64,000 bases of DNA from MPNP01 sp965215545 (GCA_965215545.1 OZ244066.1:434001-498000); one strand, 5' to 3'; positions 1-9,577 are shown, counted from the first letter of the stretch. Translations and numbers: made by a program. The notes: generated from the letters alone by a model not told the origin.

Positions 1-795
1 CGGTGTCTTCAGACCGTGCTCCCGGGTCAACAGGCGCCGCTTGTCATGCTGCGTCGCATAGCCGCCGTGCTTGATGTAAAACAGCAGATCAACGGCATCA
101 TAGGCATCGCTGTCGAGAAACCGGACATCATTGGTGGCCACGAGCGGCAGTTCGAGGTCGTAGGCCATCTCGATCATGGCGGTCTCGGTTTTTTCCTCAT
201 GGGCCGCACAGGTCGTCCCCTCGTGCGGGTGCCGCTGGATTTCGACATACAGACGATCCACAAAGAGCTGCTTCAGGCTGGCGAGCAGGGTATGGGCCGA
301 TTGGGTGCGCCCCTCGAGCAGCATGGCACCCAGAACCCCGTTCGCGCCACCGGTGAGACAGATCAGTCCGGCGTTGCAGGCCTCGAGATCCGCCATGTCG
401 AGACAGGGAACGGTGCGATCGGGAGTGAGGTACATGCGCGTGCTCAGCATGAGCAGGTTCTCCCAGCCGGTCTGATCCATGGCCAGGAGACCGAGGCCGG
501 GGATCTCGAGGCCCGTATCCACGGCCCCCGGGGGGCGAAGGGCGGCGGCGCATCCCTGGATGGGCTGGAGACCGGCAGCCGTGGCCTTGGCGGCGAACTC
601 GAGGGCTGCATACATGTTGTTGGTATCGAGGAGGGCAGCGGCTGGCATGGCCTGCTGCACGCAGCGTTCAATCAGCGAGTCGATCCTGACGGAACTCTCC
701 AGGAGCGAGGAACCGCTCCGGATTCGCAGATGCACAAAACTGTCTGGTGTTGCCAACCTCTCAACCCCCTCAGCGTGGACCCGTTCTCGATCCAC
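1..795 (-). CDS. dnaE: DNA polymerase III alpha subunit, N-terminal part (cut by window edge)
   Basis: This is the first 265 residues of the replicative polymerase subunit; the gene runs off the left edge. The reading starts FVHLRIRS and continues through LLESSVRIDSLIERC, GLQPIQGC and ATNDVRFLDSDAYDAVDLL, the order expected for the PHP domain and following segment of DnaE. There is no ATG. The chosen start is GTG at 795, with AGGAA about nine bases upstream, and an in-frame stop lies further upstream at 880-882. The usual histidine-rich PHP motif is altered here (HLRIRSGSS), as in DnaE proteins with an inactive PHP site. The gene diverges from xdhA across a 132-base gap that must hold both promoters. 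Identity is secure; the exact start is less so. Confidence 0.88.
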   Translation of the reverse strand, partial: MDRERVHAEGVERLATPDSFVHLRIRSGSSLLESSVRIDSLIERCVQQAMPAAALLDTNNMYAALEFAAKATAAGLQPIQGCAAALRPPGAVDTGLEIPGLGLLAMDQTGWENLLMLSTRMYLTPDRTVPCLDMADLEACNAGLICLTGGANGVLGAMLLEGRTQSAHTLLASLKQLFVDRLYVEIQRHPHEGTTCAAHEEKTETAMIEMAYDLELPLVATNDVRFLDSDAYDAVDLLFYIKHGGYATQHDKRRLLTREHGLKTP

Positions 796-927
796 AACAT
801 CCGATTCCTGATCCGGCTCCCAGCCCGATAGTGCCGATTGTGGCCTCCGATTCAACTTGCATTCGGCACGAACTATCCATTACTGCATCGGCTGGCCAAT
901 GGGCAGGTCCAGGGACGGGCAGAGGAC

Positions 928-2316
928 ATGGCAGACATCAGTTTCACCCTGAACGGATCCCGGGTCACACTCACTGATCTTGATCCCCACCAGACCCTGC
1001 TCGACTGGCTGCGCAATGATGCGGGCCTCGTTGGCACCAAGGAAGGGTGCAATGAAGGGGATTGCGGCGCCTGCACCGTCATCAGGGTCTCCCCGACCGC
1101 CAACGGTCCCTGGTGTGAGGCCATCAATGCCTGCATCCTGCTCCTGCCCCAGCTGCACGGACAGTCCCTCTACACCATTGAGGGTCTCGCCGACGGCGAG
1201 ACCCTGCACCCGATCCAGCAGGCCATGATCGCCCGGCATGGCAGCCAGTGCGGATTCTGCACCCCCGGCATTGTCATGTCCCTCGTGGCCGCCTCGGAAA
1301 ACAGCGAATCGGATACCGACCGCATCCTGGCCGGCAACCTCTGCCGCTGCACCGGCTACCAACCGATCGTCAACGCAGCCCGCGCCGCCGCCCCCATGGG
1401 CCGACTCGCACCCAACGCGACCCCCTCACCACCGGCCGTCTCGACCCCCGACTGTTATCTGCCCGAGACCCTTGAGGCCTTTGCCGACTGGTACCTTGAC
1501 TCTCCCGATGCCACCCTCATTGCCGGTGCCACGGATGTCGGCCTTTGGGTAACCAAGCAATTCCGGTCCCTGCAGCCGGCCTGTTTTCTCGGCGGGCTTG
1601 CCGAGCTTGACCACATCACCCCCAACGGCTCGGCCCTCACCGTCGGTGCCATGGTGACCCTGAACCGCCTCCACACAGCCATGGCTCCCCTGTATCCGAC
1701 CCTCGCAACACTCATTGAACGCTTTGGTTCGGTCCAGGTCCGCAACAGCGCCACCGTGGGTGGCAATATTGCCAACGGCTCACCGATCGGGGACCTGGCC
1801 CCGGCGTTCATCGCCCTTGGCTGCACCCTCGTCCTGCGGCGGGGGGACACACGACGCACGATCCCGATCGAGGACTTCTTCGTCGATTATGGTGTGCAGG
1901 ATCGCCAGGCTGGGGAATTCGTTGAAGCCATCCACATCCCCACCGACCAGCCCGGGCTCCGGTGCTACAAGATCGCCAAGCGCCATGACCAGGATATCTC
2001 GGCGCTGTGTGGATGTTTCAACCTGACCATGGTCGGGACCCGGATCCAGACCGCTCGCCTGGCCTTCGGTGGCATGGCAGCCACACCCAAACGCGCCCTG
2101 GCCGCTGAACAGGCCCTGACCGGTCGGGACTGGACCCCGGCCTCGATCGCCACCGCCAAGGCCCGGCTGGCGGAGGATTTCACGCCTCTGACGGACATGC
2201 GGGCCAGCGCGGCCTACCGGATGGATACGGCCGGCAACCTGCTGGAGCGCTACGCACTCGACATGGCCGCGGCAGATGTCCCGACCTCTGTCTATGCCTC
2301 CGACCTCGTTCCATGA
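928..2316 (+). CDS. xdhA: Xanthine dehydrogenase small subunit (2Fe-2S and FAD domains)
   Basis: This is the electron-transfer subunit of a molybdenum hydroxylase of the xanthine dehydrogenase type, passing electrons from the Mo centre in XdhB to FAD and NAD. Residues 1-150 hold both [2Fe-2S] domains: CNEGDCGAC near residues 41-49, then CGFCTPG and CRCTGY. The second half is the FAD domain, with GATDVGLWVTKQ and GGNIANGSPIGDLAP. ATG at 928 is preferred because the protein then begins MADISFTLNG, the normal N-terminus of the family; an open frame extends 30 codons further upstream but is not family-like. The stop overlaps the xdhB start by four bases. The most likely substrate is hypoxanthine/xanthine, inferred from the xdhABC layout only. 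Confidence 0.9.
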   Translation: MADISFTLNGSRVTLTDLDPHQTLLDWLRNDAGLVGTKEGCNEGDCGACTVIRVSPTANGPWCEAINACILLLPQLHGQSLYTIEGLADGETLHPIQQAMIARHGSQCGFCTPGIVMSLVAASENSESDTDRILAGNLCRCTGYQPIVNAARAAAPMGRLAPNATPSPPAVSTPDCYLPETLEAFADWYLDSPDATLIAGATDVGLWVTKQFRSLQPACFLGGLAELDHITPNGSALTVGAMVTLNRLHTAMAPLYPTLATLIERFGSVQVRNSATVGGNIANGSPIGDLAPAFIALGCTLVLRRGDTRRTIPIEDFFVDYGVQDRQAGEFVEAIHIPTDQPGLRCYKIAKRHDQDISALCGCFNLTMVGTRIQTARLAFGGMAATPKRALAAEQALTGRDWTPASIATAKARLAEDFTPLTDMRASAAYRMDTAGNLLERYALDMAAADVPTSVYASDLVP

Positions 2317-4628
2317 CCGCAGCTCAGGTCCGCCAGGCACTCGCTCATGACGCAGCCCGGCTCCATGTCACCGGTCAGGCGACCTATATCGATGATATCC
2401 CGGACATCACCGGAACCCTGCACCTGGCGTTTGGCTGCTCGACAATCGCCTCAGGCGTCATCACCGCCATCGATCTTGCCGCGGTCAAGGCCGCCCCGGG
2501 GGTTGTCCGGGTCCTCACGGCCGCTGACCTGCCGCATGCCAACGATGTCTCTCCCTCCCCCTGGGATGAGCCCCTGCTGGCCGAGGAGCGGGTCCATTAC
2601 ATCGGCCAGCCCATCTTCCTGGTCGTGGCCACATCTCACATCGAGGCCCGCAAGGCCGCCCGTCAGGCCACGATCGACTGCCGCCAGGAGCCACCGGTCC
2701 TGAGCATCGACGAGGCCCTGGCGGCCGAGCAGGACTTTGAACCGCCCCTTCTCTGGCAATCGGGGGATACGGCTGCAGCCATCGAAGCCGCACCGCACAT
2801 GCTGAGCGGCCGCATCGAGATCGGCGGGCAGGAACACTTCTACCTTGAAGGCCAGGTCGCCCTGGCCATCCCGGGTGAGGACGGCGCGATGCATATCCAG
2901 TCCTCAACCCAGCATCCAACGGAAATTCAGCACAAGGTTGCCGACACACTCGGGGTTGCCATGCATCTCGTGCGGGTCGAGACCCGGCGCATGGGCGGTG
3001 GCTTCGGCGGCAAGGAAAGCCAGGCAAACGGTCCCGCCTGCGCCGCCGCCATTGCCGCCCGACTGACCGGTCGACCCTGCAAGATGCGCTATGACCGTGA
3101 TGATGACATGATGATCACCGGCAAGCGCCACGATGCCCGTATCGATTACCGCGTCGGGTTTGACAGTGACGGCCGGCTCAGGGGAGTCGAATTCAAGCAG
3201 TTCATCCGAGGCGGCTGGTCGCTTGATCTCACCCTGCCAGTGGCAGACCGGGCGATGTTGCATGCTGACAATGCCTACCATATTCCCGCCCTCTCGGTGG
3301 CATCCCGTCGCCTGCGCACCAACACCCAATCCGCCACCGCCTTCCGCGGCTTCGGGGGTCCCCAGGGGATGCTGGGCATCGAGCGGGTGATGGACCATAT
3401 TGCCCACACCCTGGCTCTCGACCCCCTCATCGTCCGCCAGCGCAACTTCTATGCACCGGCCCGGGCCAGACACCACCACACCACGCACTACGGCATGGTG
3501 ATCCAGGACTGCATCATCGATGAGATCACAGACAGCCTTGTTGCCAGGAGCGACTACCACCAGCGACGTGCCGCGATTGCGCTCTGGAATGCCACGTCCC
3601 CGGTTCTCAAGCGCGGTATTGCCCTGACCCCGGTCAAGTTCGGCATCTCCTTCACCCTGACCCATTTCAACCAGGCCGGGGCGCTCGTGCATGTCTATCA
3701 GGACGGGTCGATCTGTCTCAATCACGGCGGCACGGAGATGGGACAGGGTCTCTACATCAAGGTGGCCCAGATCGCCGCTGACGCCTTCGGCCAGACCCTT
3801 GATGCCGTCAGGATCACCGCCGCCGACACCGCCAAGGTCCCCAACACTTCGGCCACCGCCGCCTCATCGGGCACCGATCTCAATGGCATGGCCACCAAGA
3901 TTGCCTGTGATCGGATCATGCAGCGTCTGGTCACCTTTGTTGCCGCCGAGCATCAGGTCGATGCCGGAGCCGTTCGCACCGAATCCGGCGACTTCATCAT
4001 CGGCACCGAGCGGCGCAGCTTCCGGGAGGTGGTCAGGAGTGCCTATGAGAACCGGGTCCCGCTGTCAGCCAATGGCTTCTATGCCACACCGGATCTGCAC
4101 TGGGACCGGTTCCGGGGCCAGGGGCGGCCCTTCTTCTACTTTGCCTATGGTGCCGCGGTCAGTGAGGTCGTCATTGACACGTTCACAGGTGAAAACCGCA
4201 TTCTGCGCTGCGATATCGTCCATGATGTCGGCCAGTCCATCAATCCGGCCATCGACATTGGCCAGATCGAGGGCGGCTTCGTCCAGGGTGCCGGTTGGTT
4301 GACCATGGAAGAACTCGTCTGGGATGCCGACGGCGCCCTGCGCACCCACGCCCCATCCACCTACAAGATTCCCACCGCCTTTGACCGGCCCCGCGCACTC
4401 AATGTCACCCTCTGGGACAAGGGTCGCAATCGGGAAGACACGGTGTATCGCTCCAAGGCCGTGGGCGAGCCCCCCTTCATGCTGGCCAATTCGGTCCTCA
4501 TGGCCCTCTCCGATGCCATTGCTGCCGCCCGGCCAGACGGCCCCTACCCGGCTCTTGATGCCCCCGCGACCCCCGAGCGTATCCTGTCCACACTCAAGCG
4601 CGCCGGCCACCGGCCCGACCGTTCATGA
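2313..4628 (+). CDS. xdhB: Xanthine dehydrogenase large (molybdopterin) subunit
   Basis: This is the 771-residue catalytic subunit carrying the molybdopterin cofactor. It has the family landmarks GGGFGGKE around residue 228, AFRGFGGPQG in the middle, GGTEMGQGLYIKV for cofactor contact, and KAVGEPPFMLA near residue 715, whose glutamate is the catalytic base of the xanthine oxidase family. The length matches XdhB of two-subunit bacterial enzymes. It starts at ATG 2313 inside the xdhA stop (ATGA) and ends in the same arrangement with xdhC, so the three genes are almost certainly co-translated. Purine oxidation is the default role; the sequence alone does not exclude another N-heterocycle. Confidence 0.92.
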   Translation: MTAAQVRQALAHDAARLHVTGQATYIDDIPDITGTLHLAFGCSTIASGVITAIDLAAVKAAPGVVRVLTAADLPHANDVSPSPWDEPLLAEERVHYIGQPIFLVVATSHIEARKAARQATIDCRQEPPVLSIDEALAAEQDFEPPLLWQSGDTAAAIEAAPHMLSGRIEIGGQEHFYLEGQVALAIPGEDGAMHIQSSTQHPTEIQHKVADTLGVAMHLVRVETRRMGGGFGGKESQANGPACAAAIAARLTGRPCKMRYDRDDDMMITGKRHDARIDYRVGFDSDGRLRGVEFKQFIRGGWSLDLTLPVADRAMLHADNAYHIPALSVASRRLRTNTQSATAFRGFGGPQGMLGIERVMDHIAHTLALDPLIVRQRNFYAPARARHHHTTHYGMVIQDCIIDEITDSLVARSDYHQRRAAIALWNATSPVLKRGIALTPVKFGISFTLTHFNQAGALVHVYQDGSICLNHGGTEMGQGLYIKVAQIAADAFGQTLDAVRITAADTAKVPNTSATAASSGTDLNGMATKIACDRIMQRLVTFVAAEHQVDAGAVRTESGDFIIGTERRSFREVVRSAYENRVPLSANGFYATPDLHWDRFRGQGRPFFYFAYGAAVSEVVIDTFTGENRILRCDIVHDVGQSINPAIDIGQIEGGFVQGAGWLTMEELVWDADGALRTHAPSTYKIPTAFDRPRALNVTLWDKGRNREDTVYRSKAVGEPPFMLANSVLMALSDAIAAARPDGPYPALDAPATPERILSTLKRAGHRPDRS

Positions 4629-5569
4629 TCGTGGGGTTCGCTCCCGACGCCATCGCTGCCCAGCTCGATGACCATGCACCACTCATGCGTCTGCTGGTGG
4701 TGACCACGGCCGGATCCACGCCCCGCGAGTCGGGCACGGACATGCTGGTCTGGGGGGACGGCATTGCTGGAACCATTGGCGGCGGTGCCCTTGAACATGC
4801 CGCCATCCGGTACGCCCGCACACGTCTTGCCGAACGGATTGACAGCCCCACCTTGCGAACCTTCCCCCTCGGACCAGGTCTCGGTCAGTGCTGCGGGGGC
4901 TCCCTGACGATTCTCTTCGAGCCCTGCACCCCCGCCATGCTGGCCAGGGCCCGCAAGGAACTCCAGACCCACGGTCTCCATGTCCGGCCCGCCTCGCCCG
5001 AAGCCCCACCTCGCAATCCTGCCATATCCGCCGCCATCAAGGCCATGCAGACCGAACCCCAACCGGCTCCCGTCAGGGTGGTCGAGGGATGGGTCCTCGA
5101 ACCCGGATCCCGACCACCCCTTGACCTCTGGATCTTCGGCGCCGGCCATGTGGGGCGCGCGATCGTCGCCATTCTCTCGGCCAACCCATCCATCCACATC
5201 ACCTGGGTGGATTTTGCCGCTGACCGCTTCCCGCCGGATCCAGGACCCGGCATCGACATCCTCGTCGTCCAGGACCCGGCCGATGCCACCCGCTACATCA
5301 AGCCGGGCGCCCGGTGCTACGTCCTGACACATTCGCATGATCTTGACCTCAGGATCTGTCACCGGCTGCTCGAGCACAAGCCCACCGATATCGGTCTCAT
5401 CGGCTCGGCAACCAAATGGAACCGATTCCGCAAGCGTCTCCTGGCCATGGGTCACACCGAGGACGCCACGCGCCAGATCACCTGCCCTATCGGCGATCCG
5501 GCCCTCGGCAAGGATCCCTGGTCCATTGCGATCGGTGTGGCGGCCGCCCTCGCCGCCGCCAGCCACTGA
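4625..5569 (+). CDS. xdhC: XdhC molybdenum cofactor chaperone
   Basis: XdhC proteins bind the molybdenum cofactor, promote its sulfuration and insert it into the xanthine dehydrogenase large subunit; they are not part of the finished enzyme. The 314-residue product has the N-terminal XdhC/CoxI half, with TTAGSTPRESGTDMLVW and GTIGGGALEH, followed by a Rossmann-like half with IFGAGHVGRAIV near residues 172-185 and IGLIGSATKWNRFRKRL. It overlaps xdhB by four bases and is the last gene of the operon. The downstream 260 bases contain no gene. The presence of its own chaperone suggests the operon encodes a complete functional enzyme. Confidence 0.9.
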   Translation: MIVGFAPDAIAAQLDDHAPLMRLLVVTTAGSTPRESGTDMLVWGDGIAGTIGGGALEHAAIRYARTRLAERIDSPTLRTFPLGPGLGQCCGGSLTILFEPCTPAMLARARKELQTHGLHVRPASPEAPPRNPAISAAIKAMQTEPQPAPVRVVEGWVLEPGSRPPLDLWIFGAGHVGRAIVAILSANPSIHITWVDFAADRFPPDPGPGIDILVVQDPADATRYIKPGARCYVLTHSHDLDLRICHRLLEHKPTDIGLIGSATKWNRFRKRLLAMGHTEDATRQITCPIGDPALGKDPWSIAIGVAAALAAASH

Positions 5570-5831
5570 CCCCATGACCCGGTACGACACTCGGAAGCCG
5601 GAAGATGTGCGGTCGAGCGTTTCATGCACTCCCCACAGGGCCAAACCAATCGTCTTGCACCGTCTCCATCAGGGATAACAACCAGGAATGGCTGGGTGTA
5701 ATGACCTGCAATCATCGGCTGATTGATACCATGATCCTTTCCGGAGCCGGTTTCGGCGGAGTCCTTCGCTAAAACTGTCCACTTGACCCCGGCACCGTCA
5801 CGGACACCCGTTCCATGGCAGTGCCAAGCGC
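5570..5831. other. Intergenic region with a possible element-end motif
   Basis: No gene is visible. Positions 5771-5790 read AAAACTGTCCACTTGACCCC, which resembles AAAACCGTCCATTTTGACCC at 31941-31960 elsewhere in the window. Motifs of this shape are often seen at edges of degraded insertion elements, so it may be a transposon scar. That interpretation is inference. Confidence 0.3.
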
Positions 5832-6060
5832 ATGATCCGGGCCCTTGCGGCCCGGGATCGCGGCGAGGCCGGCGCCCTTGCCCGCGTGCGCAGTCCCACC
5901 CCTGACGAGGAGGACGCCAAGCGCCTGATGCGCCACCGGGCGCGCCGCGTCCCCGCACCCGTGTCCGGTTGCCCAACACCATCCGGGCCCGGCGCCGGCT
6001 GCACGGCATCACGGACCTTGCATTCGGCACGACCGGCATTGATGACCGCCGCCCGCACCT
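5832..6060 (+). pseudogene. IS110-family transposase remnant
   Basis: The frame from 5832 gives ALAARDRGEAGALARVRSP and then TPDEEDAKRLMRHRARR, which looks like the region after the N-terminal catalytic domain of IS110-family transposases (a PTPEEEDARRL...RER-type motif). Near 5965 the similarity moves to another frame, which reads PNTIRARRRLHGITDLAFG and corresponds to the following NRIK-LLxxHGI segment. No single frame covers both, the rest of the transposase is not recognisable, and the DEDD catalytic residues are absent. This is therefore a decayed fragment. From about 6061 to 6695 I see no further convincing gene. Confidence 0.55.
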
Positions 6061-6695
6061 CCAGACCCCGTTCGGGACACCGCTACCGGTCGGGGGTCTG
6101 CGGGTGGTCATCATCGTGCCGCGGGCCGCCTGGTCCAGCGGCACCGTCAACCATGACCGGGGGCTCAGCACGACCGACCACCCGCCGGTCCGCCAGCCTC
6201 GGATCCCGATGGCGTGGCACTGGGTCCGCACCCAGACCGCGGGCCCGATCCCCCAGGGGTTCCATACCGACTGCGCGGCCCCCAATGGCCGCGTCCGCCG
6301 CGGGGCGGCACCGGAACAGAGATGGATCCCGGTCGCCTGGACCGTCGCAGCCCGGAACGGGGTCTTGGGGTCACGGGGCCGGCACCCGAACCGGATCAGA
6401 GGTGAGCGCGGCGTTGCACGCGCTCTGGGTCGCGACGGTCCCCCCGGGTCTGCCCGTCCACCAGGATGGCGATTCACCATGGACTGATGCACGACTTGCC
6501 ATGCGGGGTTCACGAGAGAGGAACAAAGTGCGACATGGACTCCGGCACCCTTCCGCACCACTCCAGAGGCCGATTGCCAGTCGTTGCCATGCGGCCACCG
6601 CCTGGCGGGCATCGGGGCCATCATCCTTGAATCAAAGATGCGCTCTTCTTATGCTGCACATCAACCCGCTGTCCGGCTGTTGACGAGGTGACAGG

Positions 6696-7973
6696 ATGAT
6701 CGCATTTCGACGGGACGCGTTGCAGGATTTTGTCCTGCGGGGTGACAAGTCACCACCCCCGGTCTTTGTCGGTCGGGATGAGATTCTCAAGACGATTCTG
6801 TCGCTGACCAAGTTGACAGGACGGGACGGGCGCGCCCCGCCCGGAAATACCCGCATCATCCAGGGCGCACCCGGGGCGGGCAAGAGTTCGATCCTGCGGG
6901 AGTTGGTCACGCGGACAAATCAAATGGACACGTCGCGCACCGTCGTGATCTCGAATATCGAATTACAACAGGCGTTGCCGGATGTCGTGCAGGCCCTGGC
7001 GTTTGCCGGGGCCGCAACCCCGGAGACCTGGCGGCGCACCCTGTCCCGATACGGCGACAGTTGGGTCCAAAGAATAGACCAGATCAGCGCCTTCGGCCTG
7101 GGGATCAGTTTGACGGACACGCCACCCCCGGCGGCGCCCCAGGACCTGATGTCCCTGAAAACACAGGTGCCGGCGGACATGTGGCAAAGGCCGGTGATCG
7201 TGGCGGTGGATGAAGCCCAGAGATTGCCACCCGGGACCGACACGCCCCCGGCGCTGTTTCTGCAGGCGGTGCATGATGCGGCCACGTCGCTCCCCCTCAC
7301 GCTGGTCTGTGCAGGCCTGGGCGATACCCAGTCGCGTCTGCGCGATCTGGGATTGACCCATGGGATCCGCGCCCATGCTCTCGGGTGCCTGACCCGGGCG
7401 GAATCGACCACACTCCTGGACCGGTTTTGCAGCCATTTCGGGATGACGATGGAGAGGTGCCGCGGCCGGGCGCGGGCGGTGATGGACACCACCGATGGCT
7501 GGCCCCGGCATGTGCACTGGGCGCAGCAGGCCCTCGCCGAGGCGGCACTGGAACCGGGCATCAACGGCGATCTCGACAGGATCACCGACTGGGACCGGGT
7601 GCAGGCCCGCAGCGATACCCTCCGGCACGGCTATTATGCCACCCAGTTCAGCCAGGACATGGCCGCCGCGCGCAAGCTGGTTGGACGCGTGATGTTCGCG
7701 GTGGGGACAGCCCAAGCCGAAGGAAAAGGCCTGCGAATCGATGAGATTTGCCAGACCATCAAGACACTCAATGACCACAACGCGGCGGGGGATTATGACC
7801 TTCCTGAAGGGGTCTCCCCGCAAAGCTTTGTCACGCATCTCATCCATTGCGGCGCGCTGCAGGACGATCCCGACACAGGCCACCTGACCTGTCCGATCCC
7901 CAGTTTTCAGCGTTACATCATCACCCGGGGCGGCCTGGATCCGGACCAGCTGCCCACACCTCCGGCCGCCTGA
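6696..7973 (+). CDS. AAA+ ATPase of unknown role (Orc1/Cdc6- or ExeA-like architecture)
   Basis: This 425-residue predicted soluble ATPase starts at ATG 6696 behind a purine-rich site (GAGGTGACAGG). It has VFVGRDEIL near residue 23, a Walker A motif GAPGAGKSS at residues 57-65, and a Walker B motif VIVAVDEAQRLPP. The last part contains DGWPRHVHWAQQAL, typical of the lid and sensor region of AAA+ switch proteins. The C-terminal 150 residues may form a winged-helix or partner-binding domain. It has no operon partner: upstream lies the IS110 remnant and downstream a short inverted-repeat element, which suggests accessory DNA. I cannot assign a function. Confidence 0.75.
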   Translation: MIAFRRDALQDFVLRGDKSPPPVFVGRDEILKTILSLTKLTGRDGRAPPGNTRIIQGAPGAGKSSILRELVTRTNQMDTSRTVVISNIELQQALPDVVQALAFAGAATPETWRRTLSRYGDSWVQRIDQISAFGLGISLTDTPPPAAPQDLMSLKTQVPADMWQRPVIVAVDEAQRLPPGTDTPPALFLQAVHDAATSLPLTLVCAGLGDTQSRLRDLGLTHGIRAHALGCLTRAESTTLLDRFCSHFGMTMERCRGRARAVMDTTDGWPRHVHWAQQALAEAALEPGINGDLDRITDWDRVQARSDTLRHGYYATQFSQDMAAARKLVGRVMFAVGTAQAEGKGLRIDEICQTIKTLNDHNAAGDYDLPEGVSPQSFVTHLIHCGALQDDPDTGHLTCPIPSFQRYIITRGGLDPDQLPTPPAA

Positions 7974-8210
7974 CACACCATCGCGGGATCCGCCCGCCGG
8001 TTGTCACAGCGGGCGGGGCCGGAGACGCGGGGCGGACCCTTGGCGAGGTCCAACTGCGGGGGACGGCCCGCACACCGTCTGGCGCCGGTGCCCGGTCGTG
8101 AGGCCAATGAAACAGACAAACGGTCCAACCCCCACCAACCCCACAGTTTCCACCCGGGCCCCGTAAAATCACCAAGATCCCCATGGAAACGATGGGGACA
8201 GGCGCGATTC

Positions 8211-8573
8211 TGGGTAGATCGCAACGTCGATGCGTCAAGTCCCACAAGATGTGTGGGTTTATTCAATCTATCCCCCGTGCCACTCTGAAGTGCAACGCCT
8301 GGCGACGGGCCAGTCCCACCTGCATTGCCCGCGCGATGGGCATCGCGCGCGGCACCGTTCGCAAGGCGAAAGGGGCCACCGCACTGCCAAACGCCGCGTC
8401 ATGACAGGTCGCCACCCCACCGCAGGACCCCGTTTGCTCTTTCAGATGTTCATGTATGCGCTTCAGGCCGTTTGGGCCTTGTCGGGAAGCCTACAATCGC
8501 GATCCATCCAACACAGATTGGACACATCCGCACATCCTGTGGGACTTGACGCATCGACGTTGGGATAGACCCC
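8211..8573. mobile_element. MITE-like element with long terminal inverted repeats
   Basis: Two 24-base arms at 8223-8246 and 8538-8561 are exact reverse complements of each other, and the similarity extends on both sides to roughly 48 bases (about 41 of 48 matching) over 8211-8258 and 8526-8573. The 360-base interior holds no full gene. One frame reads CIARAMGIARGTVRKAKG, which resembles the helix-turn-helix N-terminus of a transposase, so the element may be a deletion derivative of a larger transposon. No clear target duplication was seen. Confidence 0.65.
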
Positions 8574-8616
8574 ATAGAGGATAAATTTTCAAACTGAGGC
8601 ACGACCATGGTTGGGC

Positions 8617-9099
8617 TTATTGCGAGCACATAAGAGGAGATAGCATGTTAAAGGCGTAATTGACTCCGTCCTTGCAATCATTGATACGAGAATTAAACCA
8701 TGATTTCATTCTACCAACTTCCCGTTCAATTTCCTGTGTTCGTGACAAAATTTGGGTGTCACGGATCATTGGACAAATCACCGGATCGGTGCATGTCTTG
8801 TCGAACTCTGTGCCAAGATTGTCCCTACGATCATTGAGGCGTTTTTCAACTTTATCAATCAATGCCTCGCCTTTTTCAGAGCACTGTCTTAGGAGTGTGT
8901 CTCTCTGTGTACGCAGAGCAGAGACACTCCCAGAAGTATCAGAAAAAGATCCAACTGTATCACTCTCAACCCATGTTCGATTGGCATCCGACCACTCACC
9001 GAGCGGGAATTCACCAAGCGGCAGAGAATTGAAGCAAGATGATGCATGGGCGGCAGTGGTAATAAGTGTGGCAAGGGTTATCGCGATCAAAGTCTTCAT
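8617..9099 (-). CDS. Small secreted protein of unknown function
   Basis: This predicted 160-residue exported protein starts MKTLIAITLATLITTAAHAS, a clear Sec signal peptide with cleavage likely after AHA. The mature part has six cysteines or so (for example SSCFNSL, LLRQCSEKG, TCTDPVICP, NDCKDG, LMCSQ) and a charged helical middle with EKRLNDRRDN. ATG 9099 is chosen because AGGA lies nine bases upstream and the signal peptide begins there; an open frame continues upstream but is not plausible as protein. I recognise no family. It is AT-richer than its surroundings and stands alone, so it may have been acquired by transfer. Confidence 0.6.
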   Translation of the reverse strand: MKTLIAITLATLITTAAHASSCFNSLPLGEFPLGEWSDANRTWVESDTVGSFSDTSGSVSALRTQRDTLLRQCSEKGEALIDKVEKRLNDRRDNLGTEFDKTCTDPVICPMIRDTQILSRTQEIEREVGRMKSWFNSRINDCKDGVNYAFNMLSPLMCSQ

Positions 9100-9305
9100 C
9101 TCTTGCATTCCTTTTTGAAAAATCGGATGCCCCGCTCCTTGTTGAAACCCGTCTGAGCGGCGTTGCTGGTCATGGTGATTATGCGGCTTCTTGGAGCGTG
9201 TCAAGGTTTTTCATCTGACGCTGTTTGATGAGGGTTTCCCTGAGCAGAGGGAGTTGCTGATGGGTGTAGCTCAACTTTTTGACATCCGCGGACAGGAGAC
9301 ACCAC

Positions 9306-9577
9306 ATGACCCGACTGACGCACCCCTGACATTCCGTTTCGCCGCTGCCTTGGCGGCCCTGCTCACGTCCCTTACCTTCGCCCTGCCGGTCGCGGCGCAG
9401 GTGACTTGCACCATCACGGCCGACGAACTCTGGTCGGAAGACGATGACGCAGCCCTGTCGGGCGACACGCTGATGGTTGAGGAAGGCGCGTACTGGGAGT
9501 TCAACCTGATCTACAGCTGCACCGGTATCACGGACACGACCGCCTACCAGCCGTGGATCAGCATCACCAGGTCATAG
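9306..9577 (+). pseudogene. Truncated and frameshifted secreted-protein gene
   Basis: An AGGAG site precedes ATG 9306, which reads MTRLTHP and then stops. One base out of frame, the sequence continues LTFRFAAALAALLTSLTF and ALPVAAQVTCTIT, a signal peptide followed by a cysteine-containing mature region. A one-base loss in the C run near 9322-9325 would explain this. The reading ends at a TAG inside the first copy of a 12-bp tandem repeat, after only about 60 mature residues. The secreted protein at 21835-22455 has the same MTRLT start and a similar signal peptide, so this may be a broken relative. A start at ATG 9260 in the second frame is the alternative. Confidence 0.45.

Noticed and set aside
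16..831. Plus-strand open frame over the first 800 bases
   Set aside because: The minus strand reads as DnaE through the whole stretch, so the plus frame is its shadow.
856..871. A 16-base sequence, CTTGCATTCGGCACGA, repeated exactly at 6017-6032
   Set aside because: One exact 16-base match between unrelated sites is close to what chance allows in 64 kb, and the flanks show no similarity.
5833..5857. GC-rich inverted repeat resembling a terminator after xdhC
   Set aside because: There is no following T run and the sequence is part of the IS110 coding remnant, so the symmetry is probably incidental.
5452..6624. Open frame of about 390 codons on the minus strand across the IS110 remnant
   Set aside because: It is rich in Arg, Gly and Pro, overlaps xdhC and the opposite-strand transposase remnant, and shows no recognisable motif.
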